From Nostoc edaphicum CCNP1411 (GTDB taxonomy: Bacteria; Cyanobacteriota; Cyanobacteriia; Cyanobacteriales; Nostocaceae), in contig NZ_CP054698.1 of the NCBI RefSeq assembly GCF_014023275.1, forward strand, positions 7,339,001-7,403,000: DNA of 64,000 nucleotides, given 5' to 3'. The translations under genes were made by a program, and so were the position numbers. Below the pieces are notes generated by a model that did not search any database, was not told where the DNA came from, and saw nothing but the letters and a program-made list of their open reading frames with translations. Positions 1 to 8,344 of the stretch are shown here, piece by piece. The first letter of the stretch is position 1. Each line of letters begins with the position of its first letter.

Positions 1-534
1 GGGAAGAATCTGATCAAACAGTACCATACCTTCCACGAGCAACAAGCCGGAGCAGAATCACTCTATCCCTATGGGATCTACGGGTTGCGGTTTGGGCATA
101 AGCACGTCAAAGAAATGCATTATTACTCAGGGTTAGCATCGCCGCCGCTGTTCGTACCGGCAGTAGGGGATTTTGAGCAGGGGATGCTGGTACAAGTGCC
201 TTTGCCCCTGGGGACTTTGGATAATCCACCATCAGGTGAAGTTATTCATGAAGCGATCGCTAACTACTACCAAAGTGAAAAATTTGTGCAGGTTGCTCCA
301 TACCAAGATTCTACTCTGTTGCGAGACGGAATATTTTTGGATGCTATGTCTACGACGGGCTACGCCTACGCAATCAAAAACACCAATATTGTTCAGGTTT
401 TTGTATTCGCCAATGACACTACCAAAGAAGTGTTGCTAGTTGCTCGTCTTGACAACCTGGGTAAGGGCGCATCAGGAGCCGCCGTCCAAAACCTAAATAT
501 CATGCTCGGTTTTCCAGAAGAGTTGGGATTATGA
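1..534 (+). CDS. argC: N-acetyl-gamma-glutamyl-phosphate reductase, C-terminal part (open at left edge)
   Basis: The reading frame is open from the first base, so this is the 3' half of a gene whose start lies outside the window; the TTG at 85 is internal. The visible 177 residues match the C-terminal dimerisation/catalytic part of ArgC: an HK-H-EM segment followed by SGLASPPLFVPAVGDFEQGM, and the family's typical end NLNIMLGFPEELGL. ArgC reduces N-acetyl-glutamyl-phosphate to the semialdehyde with NADPH in arginine synthesis, in the cytoplasm. The gene is followed by a repeat-filled gap and a convergent gene. Confidence 0.9.
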   Translation, partial: GKNLIKQYHTFHEQQAGAESLYPYGIYGLRFGHKHVKEMHYYSGLASPPLFVPAVGDFEQGMLVQVPLPLGTLDNPPSGEVIHEAIANYYQSEKFVQVAPYQDSTLLRDGIFLDAMSTTGYAYAIKNTNIVQVFVFANDTTKEVLLVARLDNLGKGASGAAVQNLNIMLGFPEELGL

Positions 535-540
535 AAAAGG

Positions 541-765
541 CATAGGGAGTGAGGAGAGGGAGTGCTGAGTGCTGAGTTCTGAGTGCTGAGTGTGAAATCT
601 TACTTTTTTACTCATAACTCGGAACTGTTTTCCCCATGCCCCATACCCAATGCCCCATGCCCCATGCCCCATGCCCCATGCCCAATACCCAATGCCCCAT
701 ACCCAATGCCCCATGCCCCATGCCCAATACCCAATGCCCAATGCCCAATGCCCATTATGTTGATT
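541..765. repeat. Short tandem repeat tract (GTGCTGA and CCCCATGC/CCCAATAC units)
   Basis: The gap between argC and the convergent DUF1350 gene is filled by two tracts: GAGTGCTGAGT-type units (about 560-595) and a run of CCCCATGCC/CCCAATACC units (about 633-755). Units vary between seven and ten bases, as in the short tandem repeats of heterocyst-forming cyanobacteria. Open frames here on both strands translate to repeats rich in P/M/H or G/W and are not genes. Confidence 0.85.
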
Positions 766-766
766 T

Positions 767-1753
767 TTATTTCAGTTTCTCAAGCAACTGAATAACACTA
801 TGCTCAAATCCTCTATTTCGCTCTTGAACTGATTCAATCAACGGTTTATTAAAAAGATTAATGACATAGTTACCTAATTGAATACCTAGAGGTCTTAAAT
901 GTCCACCTGCAAATTTTTCCCGAAAATCTTGAGGCGGCTTTTGCAGAATATTAGTAAACCATTCACAGGTCGATTTAGCAATATTGTCTGATTTGAAACA
1001 GACTAAACCCATGATATTAAATAGCCCACTATCCTTGATTAAGTTCTGGGTTTCTTCAACAGTTGGTTTCACACCCCAACCAAGATTATCGATGATATCA
1101 GCTAAAAATTGAGGACGAATTGCACTCCCTGTGTCAGCAATAGCAGGTGCTAATAGGATAGAAACCTGCCCTTTAATAAAGACACTGTTAAAGTTGATAT
1201 CCTTATGCACATAGCTATAAATTAATTTTTTAACTTCAGCAGTTTTTCGCGTTAGTTCCTCAAAGAGAATGTTAATGTCTGCAACGACACTTTTTAACTG
1301 TGACTCATCGGAAGTATAAGACAGCAGATTACGAATAAACTGTTCTCTATCTTGAGGATTTGGCGGTAGAGCAGTAAATCCTTCTAACAAAGAGATATAT
1401 TTACAACCAAGGCTATGTCCAATCCAAGAAAAGTTCTTATCATCTAGATAGGCTTCATAATCATATCCTGCAACACTTGCCATTTTCACAAGCTCTGGCA
1501 GAATTTCATACTGCTCTCTCATGAGAAAACCAGCTTCTACATAATGATTAAAAGTAAAATTAAAAGGCAGAAGGATAATTGTATATCCCTGCTCGAATAA
1601 ACATTGAAGCAGATAGCGATAGAAAAGCATGGGGACAAAAGTACCAAAGAAAGCCCCTGCAATAAATTGAATTACTCCTTTAGGTTGTGGATGTAGAGCA
1701 ACCCAACTGTAAGAAACAGGTTTAAATCTCAGTTTCAAATTTGTATTTACCAT
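767..1753 (-). CDS. DUF1350 family protein (alpha/beta-hydrolase-like)
   Basis: A 328-residue protein that I recognise as DUF1350, a family of cyanobacteria and chloroplasts with no established function. The start WVALHPQPKGVIQFIAGAFF and the later YRYLLQCLFEQGY are typical. A GHSLG nucleophile-elbow motif near residue 113 suggests an alpha/beta-hydrolase fold, which is an inference; no catalytic activity can be asserted. No signal peptide is seen. The ATG at 1753 has no clear Shine-Dalgarno sequence. The gene stands alone, convergent with argC, and its 3' end abuts the repeat tract at 541-765. Confidence 0.8.
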   Translation of the reverse strand: MVNTNLKLRFKPVSYSWVALHPQPKGVIQFIAGAFFGTFVPMLFYRYLLQCLFEQGYTIILLPFNFTFNHYVEAGFLMREQYEILPELVKMASVAGYDYEAYLDDKNFSWIGHSLGCKYISLLEGFTALPPNPQDREQFIRNLLSYTSDESQLKSVVADINILFEELTRKTAEVKKLIYSYVHKDINFNSVFIKGQVSILLAPAIADTGSAIRPQFLADIIDNLGWGVKPTVEETQNLIKDSGLFNIMGLVCFKSDNIAKSTCEWFTNILQKPPQDFREKFAGGHLRPLGIQLGNYVINLFNKPLIESVQERNRGFEHSVIQLLEKLK

Positions 1754-2229
1754 GATTTAGCAATGAGTACATCTCATTTTGGTAGGTGTATACTTAATCT
1801 CCAAACTGAAGTTGCTGCTTTTCGGATTCTTTAAGAGGATGTTTAAAAAGTATCGTTCATCAAATTTCTCAAAACCTCCCTGTTCTCCTTTCTTATGAGG
1901 AAATGGGGGTTGCCAAACCTCTTTCCTGCAAAGAAAGAGGTTTCGAGTATATTTGTTGACTTTCCAAATATTCTCTAACCAGATTTTTTTGCACTAAAAC
2001 TCTCAAGTCTATTTCATTCCTAAAAATTCAAGAAAATATAACAGTGAATATCAGTAAGTTTATTGTTGAGAGCATCTTAAAAACTAAAATTTTCCCCTAT
2101 ACCCTGATTCTCCAACGCTAGGCACAACAAGCTTTAAAGTGATTACCAACACACTTTTTTTGTTCATACTGTTGACATAGTTGATGATGACACGTTATAA
2201 ACTGTGAAGAAAAATAAATCAGTCTGCCT
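1754..2229. other. Intergenic region with hairpin and possible decayed repeat element
   Basis: No gene is seen. A hairpin formed by AACCTCTTTC and GAAAGAGGTT lies around 1917-1943. The stretch AGAGGATGTTTAAAAAGT at about 1832 resembles the terminal repeat of the small element at 53652-53816, so a decayed relative may start here. The rest is AT-rich. Confidence 0.4.
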
Positions 2230-2510
2230 AATCCACTATATTCCCTGAAAAGTTTTGTGAGTAAGGGTAAACCGGAGCGGAGGAACCAAGTTTGGGGCGT
2301 ATTTTGAAGAAAGTTAGAGTTAAGAGTGAGGATTTAAGAGTGAGGAGTTAAAAGTTATTAAATAGATAATTCATAACTCACAACTTATAACTTTTTCAAG
2401 AAGGACATCTCTCAGTCCTAGCCCGTCAGCTAACTTCGTCGGCATTGAGAAGAGACTGAACGAGAAGCATTCTTACAAGTAATGCCTTGTTCTCGTCAGT
2501 GTCCTTTGGC
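2230..2510 (+). promoter_or_regulatory. c-di-AMP riboswitch (ydaO/yuaA type)
   Basis: Conserved blocks of the ydaO-yuaA leader are visible in order: GGAGCGGAGGAACCA (about 2274-2288), TTGGGGCG (about 2292-2299), and CTAGCCCGTCAGCTAACTTC (from about 2418). AAGGACAT (2401-2408) can pair with the GTGTCCTT that starts near 2499, and ACGAGAA/TTCTCGT with GCATT/AATGC form a strong hairpin at about 2460-2495. This class binds cyclic di-AMP, a second messenger tied to osmotic and potassium balance. The aptamer ends about 110 bases before the glycosyltransferase start. The span between the GGGGCG block and the AGGACA block is enlarged by a dispersed repeat (2312-2395). Exact ends are approximate. Confidence 0.85.
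2312..2395. repeat. Dispersed AT-rich inverted repeat inserted in the riboswitch
   Basis: The units GTTAGAGTTAAGAGTGAGG and GAGTTAAAAGTTAT are followed by CATAACTCACAACTTATAAC, which is roughly their reverse complement, so the insert can fold into a long hairpin. Related units occur at 15413-15500 and 61090-61215. It falls in a part of the aptamer where variable-length hairpins are tolerated in the family. Confidence 0.7.
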
Positions 2511-2619
2511 TGGTAACTTTGTGGTTCGTTGTGCCTGCCCTCGGCCTTGAGAGAGGATAACAATATCTTGATTTCTGGCGTCTGAGGTAGGATTATTTGC
2601 CTTGAGGTGAAAATCAGCT

Positions 2620-3891
2620 ATGTTCCAGAATAATAAACATCGCATTGCTCTAATTTCTGTCGATGGTGACCCGGCTGTTGAAATCGGTCAAGAAGAAGCT
2701 GGGGGTCAAAATGTCTATGTGCGCCAAGTAGGTTATGCCCTAGCACAGCAAGGTTGGCAAGTGGATATGTTCACTCGTCGGAGTAGTCCTGACCAAGCTG
2801 CGATCGCTCAACATAGTCTGAATTGTCGTACTATTCGGTTAAAAGCTGGCCCAGCTGAGTTTATTGGGCGAGATAACTTGTTTAACCATTTACCTGAATT
2901 TATCGAAGAATTCCAGCGATTTCAGCAACGCCAAGGGTTCCATTACTCCCTAATTCATACCAATTACTGGTTGTCTTCTTGGGTTGGCATGGAATTGAAA
3001 AAGCAACAACCGCTGATTCAGGTGCATACTTACCACTCTTTAGGAGCGGTTAAATACAGAAGTATTGGTGATGTTCCCGTAATTGCAGCCCAGCGACTAG
3101 CTATAGAAAAAGCCTGTCTAGAAACTGTAGACTGCGTGGTTGCGACCAGTCCACAAGAACAGAAACACATGCGGATACTCGTTTCCAGCAAAGGGAACAT
3201 TGAAATGATTCCCTGTGGTACTGATACTGATAAATTTGGGGAAATTCTGCGGTCTGCTGCAAGGGAAAAGTTGGGAATTGCACCAGATGCCAAGATGGTT
3301 CTCTATGTTGGTCGGTTTGACCGACGCAAAGGTATTGAAACTTTAGTACGAGCCATTGGCAAGTCGAGTTTAAGGGGTGAGGCTAACCTCCAACTAGTGA
3401 TTGGGGGTGGTAGTCGTCCAGGTCAGAGTGATGGAATTGAACGCGATCGCATCGCCAGCATTGTCACTGAACTCGGATTAGAAGATTGTACAACCTTTAC
3501 CGGTCGCCTAGATGAAACCGTCCTCCCCTTCTACTACGCTGCTGCTGATGTCTGCGTAGTGCCCAGTCACTATGAACCTTTTGGTTTAGTTGCCATTGAG
3601 GCGATGGCGAGTAAAACTCCAGTCGTAGCTAGTAATGTCGGTGGGTTGCAGTTTACTGTAGTACCAGAGGTCACAGGTTTACTAGCGCCCGCCAAAGATG
3701 AAGTGGCTTTTGCTGCTGCCATAGACCGCATTCTGATCAACCCAGCTTGGCGAGACCAGTTAGGTGAAGCAGCAAGGCAACGGACAGAAATTGCTTTTAG
3801 TTGGTATAGTGTGGCATTCCGACTGACTCAGCTATACAGTCGTTTGCTGGCTCCAACTGCACCCAATAACCGACCCCGGATTGCAGCTTAA
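2620..3891 (+). CDS. GT4-family glycosyltransferase, sucrose-phosphate-synthase-like
   Basis: A 423-residue two-domain GT-B glycosyltransferase. The N-terminal loop GGQNVYVRQV (about residues 28-37) and the C-terminal E-x7-E motif in EPFGLVAIE are typical of the GT4 family, which includes cyanobacterial minimal-unit sucrose-phosphate synthases of about 420 residues. Its length and HTNYW/HTYHSLG segments fit the sucrose synthase/SPS group, but donor and acceptor cannot be fixed from sequence. A GAGGTG lies about 11 bases before the ATG. Control by a c-di-AMP riboswitch fits an osmolyte role such as sucrose; this is an inference. No membrane segment or signal peptide is seen. Confidence 0.8.
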   Translation: MFQNNKHRIALISVDGDPAVEIGQEEAGGQNVYVRQVGYALAQQGWQVDMFTRRSSPDQAAIAQHSLNCRTIRLKAGPAEFIGRDNLFNHLPEFIEEFQRFQQRQGFHYSLIHTNYWLSSWVGMELKKQQPLIQVHTYHSLGAVKYRSIGDVPVIAAQRLAIEKACLETVDCVVATSPQEQKHMRILVSSKGNIEMIPCGTDTDKFGEILRSAAREKLGIAPDAKMVLYVGRFDRRKGIETLVRAIGKSSLRGEANLQLVIGGGSRPGQSDGIERDRIASIVTELGLEDCTTFTGRLDETVLPFYYAAADVCVVPSHYEPFGLVAIEAMASKTPVVASNVGGLQFTVVPEVTGLLAPAKDEVAFAAAIDRILINPAWRDQLGEAARQRTEIAFSWYSVAFRLTQLYSRLLAPTAPNNRPRIAA

Positions 3892-3992
3892 TTTTTACAG
3901 TTTTGAGCGCGGTAATATCCTCAAAGTGATTTTATCGCGCCCAAACAGTCAAAAACAAACTACTCAGCCTAGTTAATTAGGGAATCAGAATT

Positions 3993-4190
3993 ATGCTGAA
4001 TATTGGAGATTATGCTTTGCATCAAAGAACAGGGCAAGTTGGTCAAGTTTGTGGTTATGGACATCAGGTAATGGATGGAGTTTACACAACTACCCTGAAA
4101 GTAAGAGTCAGCAAGCATAAGGGAACTCGTCGTCAAAGCAGATTTTTTGAGGATGCTTACTCTGCTTGGATGCTGACAAAGGAAGCTTGA
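3993..4190 (+). CDS. Small conserved-looking hypothetical protein (65 aa)
   Basis: A short ORF with an ATG start, 101 bases after the glycosyltransferase and on the same strand. The product is basic (KVRVSKHKGTRRQSR) with a start MLNIGDYALHQRTGQVGQV that looks like a small beta-rich domain. I do not recognise a family. Its balanced composition and lack of repeat sequence suggest a real gene; the overlapping frame that runs on to 4396 is mostly repeat-derived and is not accepted. Confidence 0.55.
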   Translation: MLNIGDYALHQRTGQVGQVCGYGHQVMDGVYTTTLKVRVSKHKGTRRQSRFFEDAYSAWMLTKEA

Positions 4191-4195
4191 AAAAG

Positions 4196-4395
4196 GGACT
4201 GGGGACTGGGGACTGGGAAAACTTGGAAGGGGATTCAGACCTAAATGGCACTAAGATAAGCCCAAAGTCCTGTGTTCCTCGTTCCCAGCCCCTAGGCTGG
4301 GAACGAATTCCTAGAGGCTCTGCCTCTGGTCAAGCCACTAGAGGCGGAGCCTCTCAGGAACCCCTTTATTCAGAAAGCTCTCTACACTATGCATA
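4196..4395. repeat. GGGGACT tract and compound inverted repeats
   Basis: A short GGGACTGGGGACTGG tract (about 4196-4218) is followed by two hairpins: TCGTTCCCAGCC/GCTGGGAACGA (4279-4306) and AGAGGCTCTGCCTCT/AGAGGCGGAGCCTCT (about 4313-4354). The same CGTTCCCAG...CTGGGAA and GAGGCTCCGC modules recur at 15819-15870, so this is a dispersed family. Confidence 0.8.
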
Positions 4396-4459
4396 GCTTG
4401 CTTGTTTGCAGGAGTACGCGGACTTGTTACTGCTACGCTATCCGCCAGTCACATAGAAT

Positions 4460-7400
4460 TCAATTCTGAATTCTGGCTCCTGACTCCTGAATTCTATTTT
4501 TTAATTTCTTTACCAGAGTTTGCACCGTAGATTCTGGTTGCTGACGTGCTACAGGTTTTTGCTGTCCAAAACCATCAAACAATTCGTCAAGCTTGACCGT
4601 GAAGCCCAAATACGCCCCACCTGCGGAACGTGTCCCAGAAAAATCTCGGTCATCGACTTTACCAAAAACATATCCAGCAGAAAGGCGCAGATTAGGAGTG
4701 AGGTAGTAGCCTGTTTCCAGAACAAAGCCCGTCTCACTATAGTTAGATTGACCAATCCAACGAGCCTCACCCACTAAATCCCAGCTATATCCCAAACGAT
4801 AAGTAGCTCGCAATTGTCCCAGATTCACCATACTTGTACCAACTAAATCGTCGGCTAAATAAGAAGTGCTGTTACGCAAAGCATACTTACCGTAGAATTC
4901 CCATTGCCAGTTAGGGGCATAAATAGCTTCTAAAGCAAAGGTATGGTCTTGGGAACCCGTACCACTACCTAAGAGAATAGTTTCAGGAATAATTGTCGGA
5001 TTTTGGCGATATTCATAACGCAACAAAGCATTAAATTTATCGCTATTGGGGTCGCGGTAGGCTAAACCCAGCTTCAAATTAGCGGTATCTCCCAATCCTG
5101 AAAGCTTTTGATTGGAAGAGTTTGCTTGTTGATAACGTACTAGAGCCGTCAGAGCCGGAGAAATTTTACCTGTGGCACCTGCGGTAATTACTGTATTACT
5201 ACCACCAGAAGAGGAACGATGTTCGTAACGAGCGCTGGCTTGAAACTGGGGATTATCACTGTACTCCAACCCAATACTGTAACTATCGCCACCCTCAAAT
5301 CCGATCGCAGATGCTGCTTGGCCAAAGGCGTAGGGTTGGGCATATTGTTGACCCGCCGCAGTTCGTCCGAAGAAGTTGCCAAATACGTGTTCGTAAGCTA
5401 AATTCAGCCGCAATCCCGAAGCAATAGTCCAACGGTTATTTAGACCAATTGCACCTTGGGTAGTCAGTTCATTTGCACCACCCAAAATTGAGTAACGACC
5501 AGTCAAGGTGGTATCAGTACCGAGTTTGTGTTCACCATTGACACTTAAGCTGGTGATAGAATTACCCGAAAATTGACCGCCAGTGTAAAACTGTTGAGCC
5601 AAACTGACACTGACACCAGGAAGTGCTGCCCAATTCAACCCTAAAATAGTACGGTCTGGGTAAACAGTATCTTTTTGAGAAGATAAGCTGAGTTCATTTT
5701 GGGCTTGGAAAGTCAGGTTTTTCGCAATGGGAACTGTAAAACGCGATCGCAATTGATTAGAATTACTATTCAGAGCGCTGTCGGGGATGCGGTCTTCCCG
5801 ATTACGATGAATCCAATCCACATCTAGAATAGCTTTACCTAAACGTTGTTGAATCCCCGCGGAAATCGTCGTCAGTGAATTATCAACTTTGCTCCCAGGT
5901 ATGGACTCATAACGGGGTGCAAACAGTTCTTCAAAGGTGTCTAGGGGTTGGGGAGCAATCCCAAAATTGTCTTCGTGGTCGTATTGCACCCTGACGTTAG
6001 TACTTGAGGTGACTTTAGCTGTAACCTGCGCTCCATAACGGGTTTGTCCCGGTACAAAGCTGATAGTGGCATTATTGGCAAAACCCGTATCAGCAAAGCG
6101 ATAATAGGCACGACCTTGAATCCCATTGGCAATTTGTCCCTCAGCTTCCAAGCGGTAGGCGTCACCACTAACTTTTCCCACAACATCAGAATCATTAGTG
6201 GAATGGGCATATTCTGCGATTAACTTCCCTTTGTCACCCAAAGCAATCAGCGCATCTGCACCGTAGAGTTGAAAGTCACGTACTCCGTGATTTTCTTGAA
6301 CATAAGTTGCTCCTATCCAACTTTCCTGGTTAAGTTTGCGGGAAAGGTTATATTGCAAACGACCAGCATAGATATTACCGTCAGAGTTTTGATCGTCATA
6401 TTGGTAGCTAACAATAATCCGACGTACCAACACTTGTCCAGTTTGATCAATATCGGTGCGAAGAATCGGTTCGCGGAATATTAATGTACCGCGATCGTAG
6501 TCGATTTCATAGTCTGGGCCTCGGTTAAGCTGTTTGCGTTCTAAGACAGTTCCAGGACGATTGAGTTCTTCTAACTCGATAAAGACATTTTCGCTACCTG
6601 GTTGTAGTAGTCTGCGAGAGAGGAAGTAATAACCACTAGTACCATCGGGAGCAATGGTATCTCTTTGAAACCCTTCTAAGTTGTTGCCATAGAAACCTGT
6701 AATTTGTAGGTTTCCTAAGTTGTAGTTAGCTTTAAAACCATGAAGTTGACGGGTAATAGCAGTAAATTGCTGCGATCGCCGCGCAAATTCTTCTGTGTTG
6801 TAGTCACCCCACATGCCATAATCTGGATTAGAGCCGGGAATACGAGATGAACGTTCAAAACGCAGAAATACACTGTCAATAGAAGGCGCAACTACATCAA
6901 CTTTTGAGCTATCGCCGTAAACAGGATAGTTTTGCTCACTGAATTGGTAAGTTCTAAACAGGCGATTATCGCAGTTACAATCTTCATTCAAGCTACGAGA
7001 ACTGTTGTATGCACCTGTAAATAACCATTCCCCGATCGCACCAGTGGCAAATATCGCGGAATTGAAATCTAATTGCGTTCTGTTGTCTTTATCAGGTGGG
7101 AGAAAATCACGGAAACTGCCGTAATAATTTGTACCTCTAGCGCCTAAACGTAAATCTATGACCCCTGTCACCAAACTCGGACGTAGTGACGTTTCAAATT
7201 GCAGTTGAGTAAAGGCTTCTAAATCATTAGCGATCGCGCGAATTGTCACAGTTTCGGCTTTGAGTTGCGATCGCAAAATCGCTATAAATTGCCCAGCTTT
7301 CGCCTCCACTTGAAATCCCGGTTCATCGGGTTTGAAGTCTTTCCCAACCAACTCACCAGCAGTAGGGATCAAAGTGACAACGGCATCACGGTTAGAACGA

Positions 7401-8344
7401 TTACCACTTGCATCGATGAGTTGACCCCGGATTGTCGCCGTAGAACGTCCATCTGCTGGGATACGGGACTCAACTGTTTCTACAGTTAGTTTTTGTGGCG
7501 CTCCCCGGACTGCGACTTGCACTGTTACAGGGGGTTCTGTTCCGCCGACAACTTGTGCAGAGATCGTGTTTGCACCTTCTTTTAACGAGACACCATACCA
7601 TGTCTGCGTTACCAAGTTAGTAGTGGCATCAGTTTCCGTCCGTCCCACTAAAGAAGAGTCTACCAACGCCCCATTTACCCGCAATTGTACTTGACTACCA
7701 GTGGGAAACTGTACAATTACCGTGCTAGCTTGTACATCTACAACACTGTCAGCCGTCGGAGTCAAAATTTTGATTGCTGTAGAGATAGGGATAGTGGGGG
7801 ACACGGGAAGATTTTCATTCACCCCTTCTGTTGTTTCCGTGTCCTCTACTCCTGCTATTTTGCGTAAGCCTCTAGGCAAATCAACAGAAGTTGCTGGTTG
7901 AAATGGTTGTATTTCTGTTGGAGAAGCTTCAAGCTGTGTCTCAGTGTCTTTGCGTGCTGCTATTTTACGTAAGCCTCTGGGCAAATCAACAGAAGTTGCT
8001 GGTTGAAATGGTTGTATTTCCGTTTCACTTGGCTGGATATCTGGAATTGAAGTATGAGTAACTGGTGCTGAAGAAGTTGAGGGAAGTTCGAGGGGTGAAA
8101 ATTGCTTGTCAGAACTTCCCAAAAGATGGGGAGAATTCAAAGCCTCTCCCCTTTTAGAACTTGAAAAGTCAGGATCTTCTACACCCTTGTCTACCTGCGA
8201 AGGAGAATCGGGGAACAGTAGATTTTCGCTAGTGATTTCAGCTTTAGCGATCGCAGGATATAAAACAAGGCTGAGAGCCATTACTGGCATCGCCCCGATC
8301 AATCTCAGGTTAAATGTAGTTGTACAGTGCAGTCTGAGTTTCAT
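4460..8344 (-). CDS. Large secreted protein: Ig-like region plus C-terminal outer-membrane beta-barrel
   Basis: A 1294-residue protein with a signal peptide (hydrophobic core VMALSLVLYPAIA, cleavage likely after AKA near residue 35). A perfect internal duplication, TEIQPFQPATSVDLPRGLRK, lies around residues 110-165. Ig/invasin-like segments follow (PADGRSTATIRGQLIDASGN). From about residue 400 to the end the sequence alternates aromatic/small residues with many Tyr/Asn turns, as in a large porin-like barrel, including GPDYEIDYDRGTLIFREPI. The ATG overlaps the upstream stop in ATGA (8341-8344), implying translational coupling. The last dozen residues (NRIQESGARIQN) come from a dispersed repeat. 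Exact function is unknown; a surface/export role is inferred. Confidence 0.7.
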   Translation of the reverse strand: MKLRLHCTTTFNLRLIGAMPVMALSLVLYPAIAKAEITSENLLFPDSPSQVDKGVEDPDFSSSKRGEALNSPHLLGSSDKQFSPLELPSTSSAPVTHTSIPDIQPSETEIQPFQPATSVDLPRGLRKIAARKDTETQLEASPTEIQPFQPATSVDLPRGLRKIAGVEDTETTEGVNENLPVSPTIPISTAIKILTPTADSVVDVQASTVIVQFPTGSQVQLRVNGALVDSSLVGRTETDATTNLVTQTWYGVSLKEGANTISAQVVGGTEPPVTVQVAVRGAPQKLTVETVESRIPADGRSTATIRGQLIDASGNRSNRDAVVTLIPTAGELVGKDFKPDEPGFQVEAKAGQFIAILRSQLKAETVTIRAIANDLEAFTQLQFETSLRPSLVTGVIDLRLGARGTNYYGSFRDFLPPDKDNRTQLDFNSAIFATGAIGEWLFTGAYNSSRSLNEDCNCDNRLFRTYQFSEQNYPVYGDSSKVDVVAPSIDSVFLRFERSSRIPGSNPDYGMWGDYNTEEFARRSQQFTAITRQLHGFKANYNLGNLQITGFYGNNLEGFQRDTIAPDGTSGYYFLSRRLLQPGSENVFIELEELNRPGTVLERKQLNRGPDYEIDYDRGTLIFREPILRTDIDQTGQVLVRRIIVSYQYDDQNSDGNIYAGRLQYNLSRKLNQESWIGATYVQENHGVRDFQLYGADALIALGDKGKLIAEYAHSTNDSDVVGKVSGDAYRLEAEGQIANGIQGRAYYRFADTGFANNATISFVPGQTRYGAQVTAKVTSSTNVRVQYDHEDNFGIAPQPLDTFEELFAPRYESIPGSKVDNSLTTISAGIQQRLGKAILDVDWIHRNREDRIPDSALNSNSNQLRSRFTVPIAKNLTFQAQNELSLSSQKDTVYPDRTILGLNWAALPGVSVSLAQQFYTGGQFSGNSITSLSVNGEHKLGTDTTLTGRYSILGGANELTTQGAIGLNNRWTIASGLRLNLAYEHVFGNFFGRTAAGQQYAQPYAFGQAASAIGFEGGDSYSIGLEYSDNPQFQASARYEHRSSSGGSNTVITAGATGKISPALTALVRYQQANSSNQKLSGLGDTANLKLGLAYRDPNSDKFNALLRYEYRQNPTIIPETILLGSGTGSQDHTFALEAIYAPNWQWEFYGKYALRNSTSYLADDLVGTSMVNLGQLRATYRLGYSWDLVGEARWIGQSNYSETGFVLETGYYLTPNLRLSAGYVFGKVDDRDFSGTRSAGGAYLGFTVKLDELFDGFGQQKPVARQQPESTVQTLVKKLKNRIQESGARIQN

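Noticed and set aside
529..795. Open frames on both strands in the CCCCATGCC tract
   Set aside because: Translation is a low-complexity product of the tandem repeat, with no other support.
4166..4396. 76-codon frame after the 65-residue ORF
   Set aside because: It consists mostly of GGGGACT and CGTTCCCAG repeat sequence.
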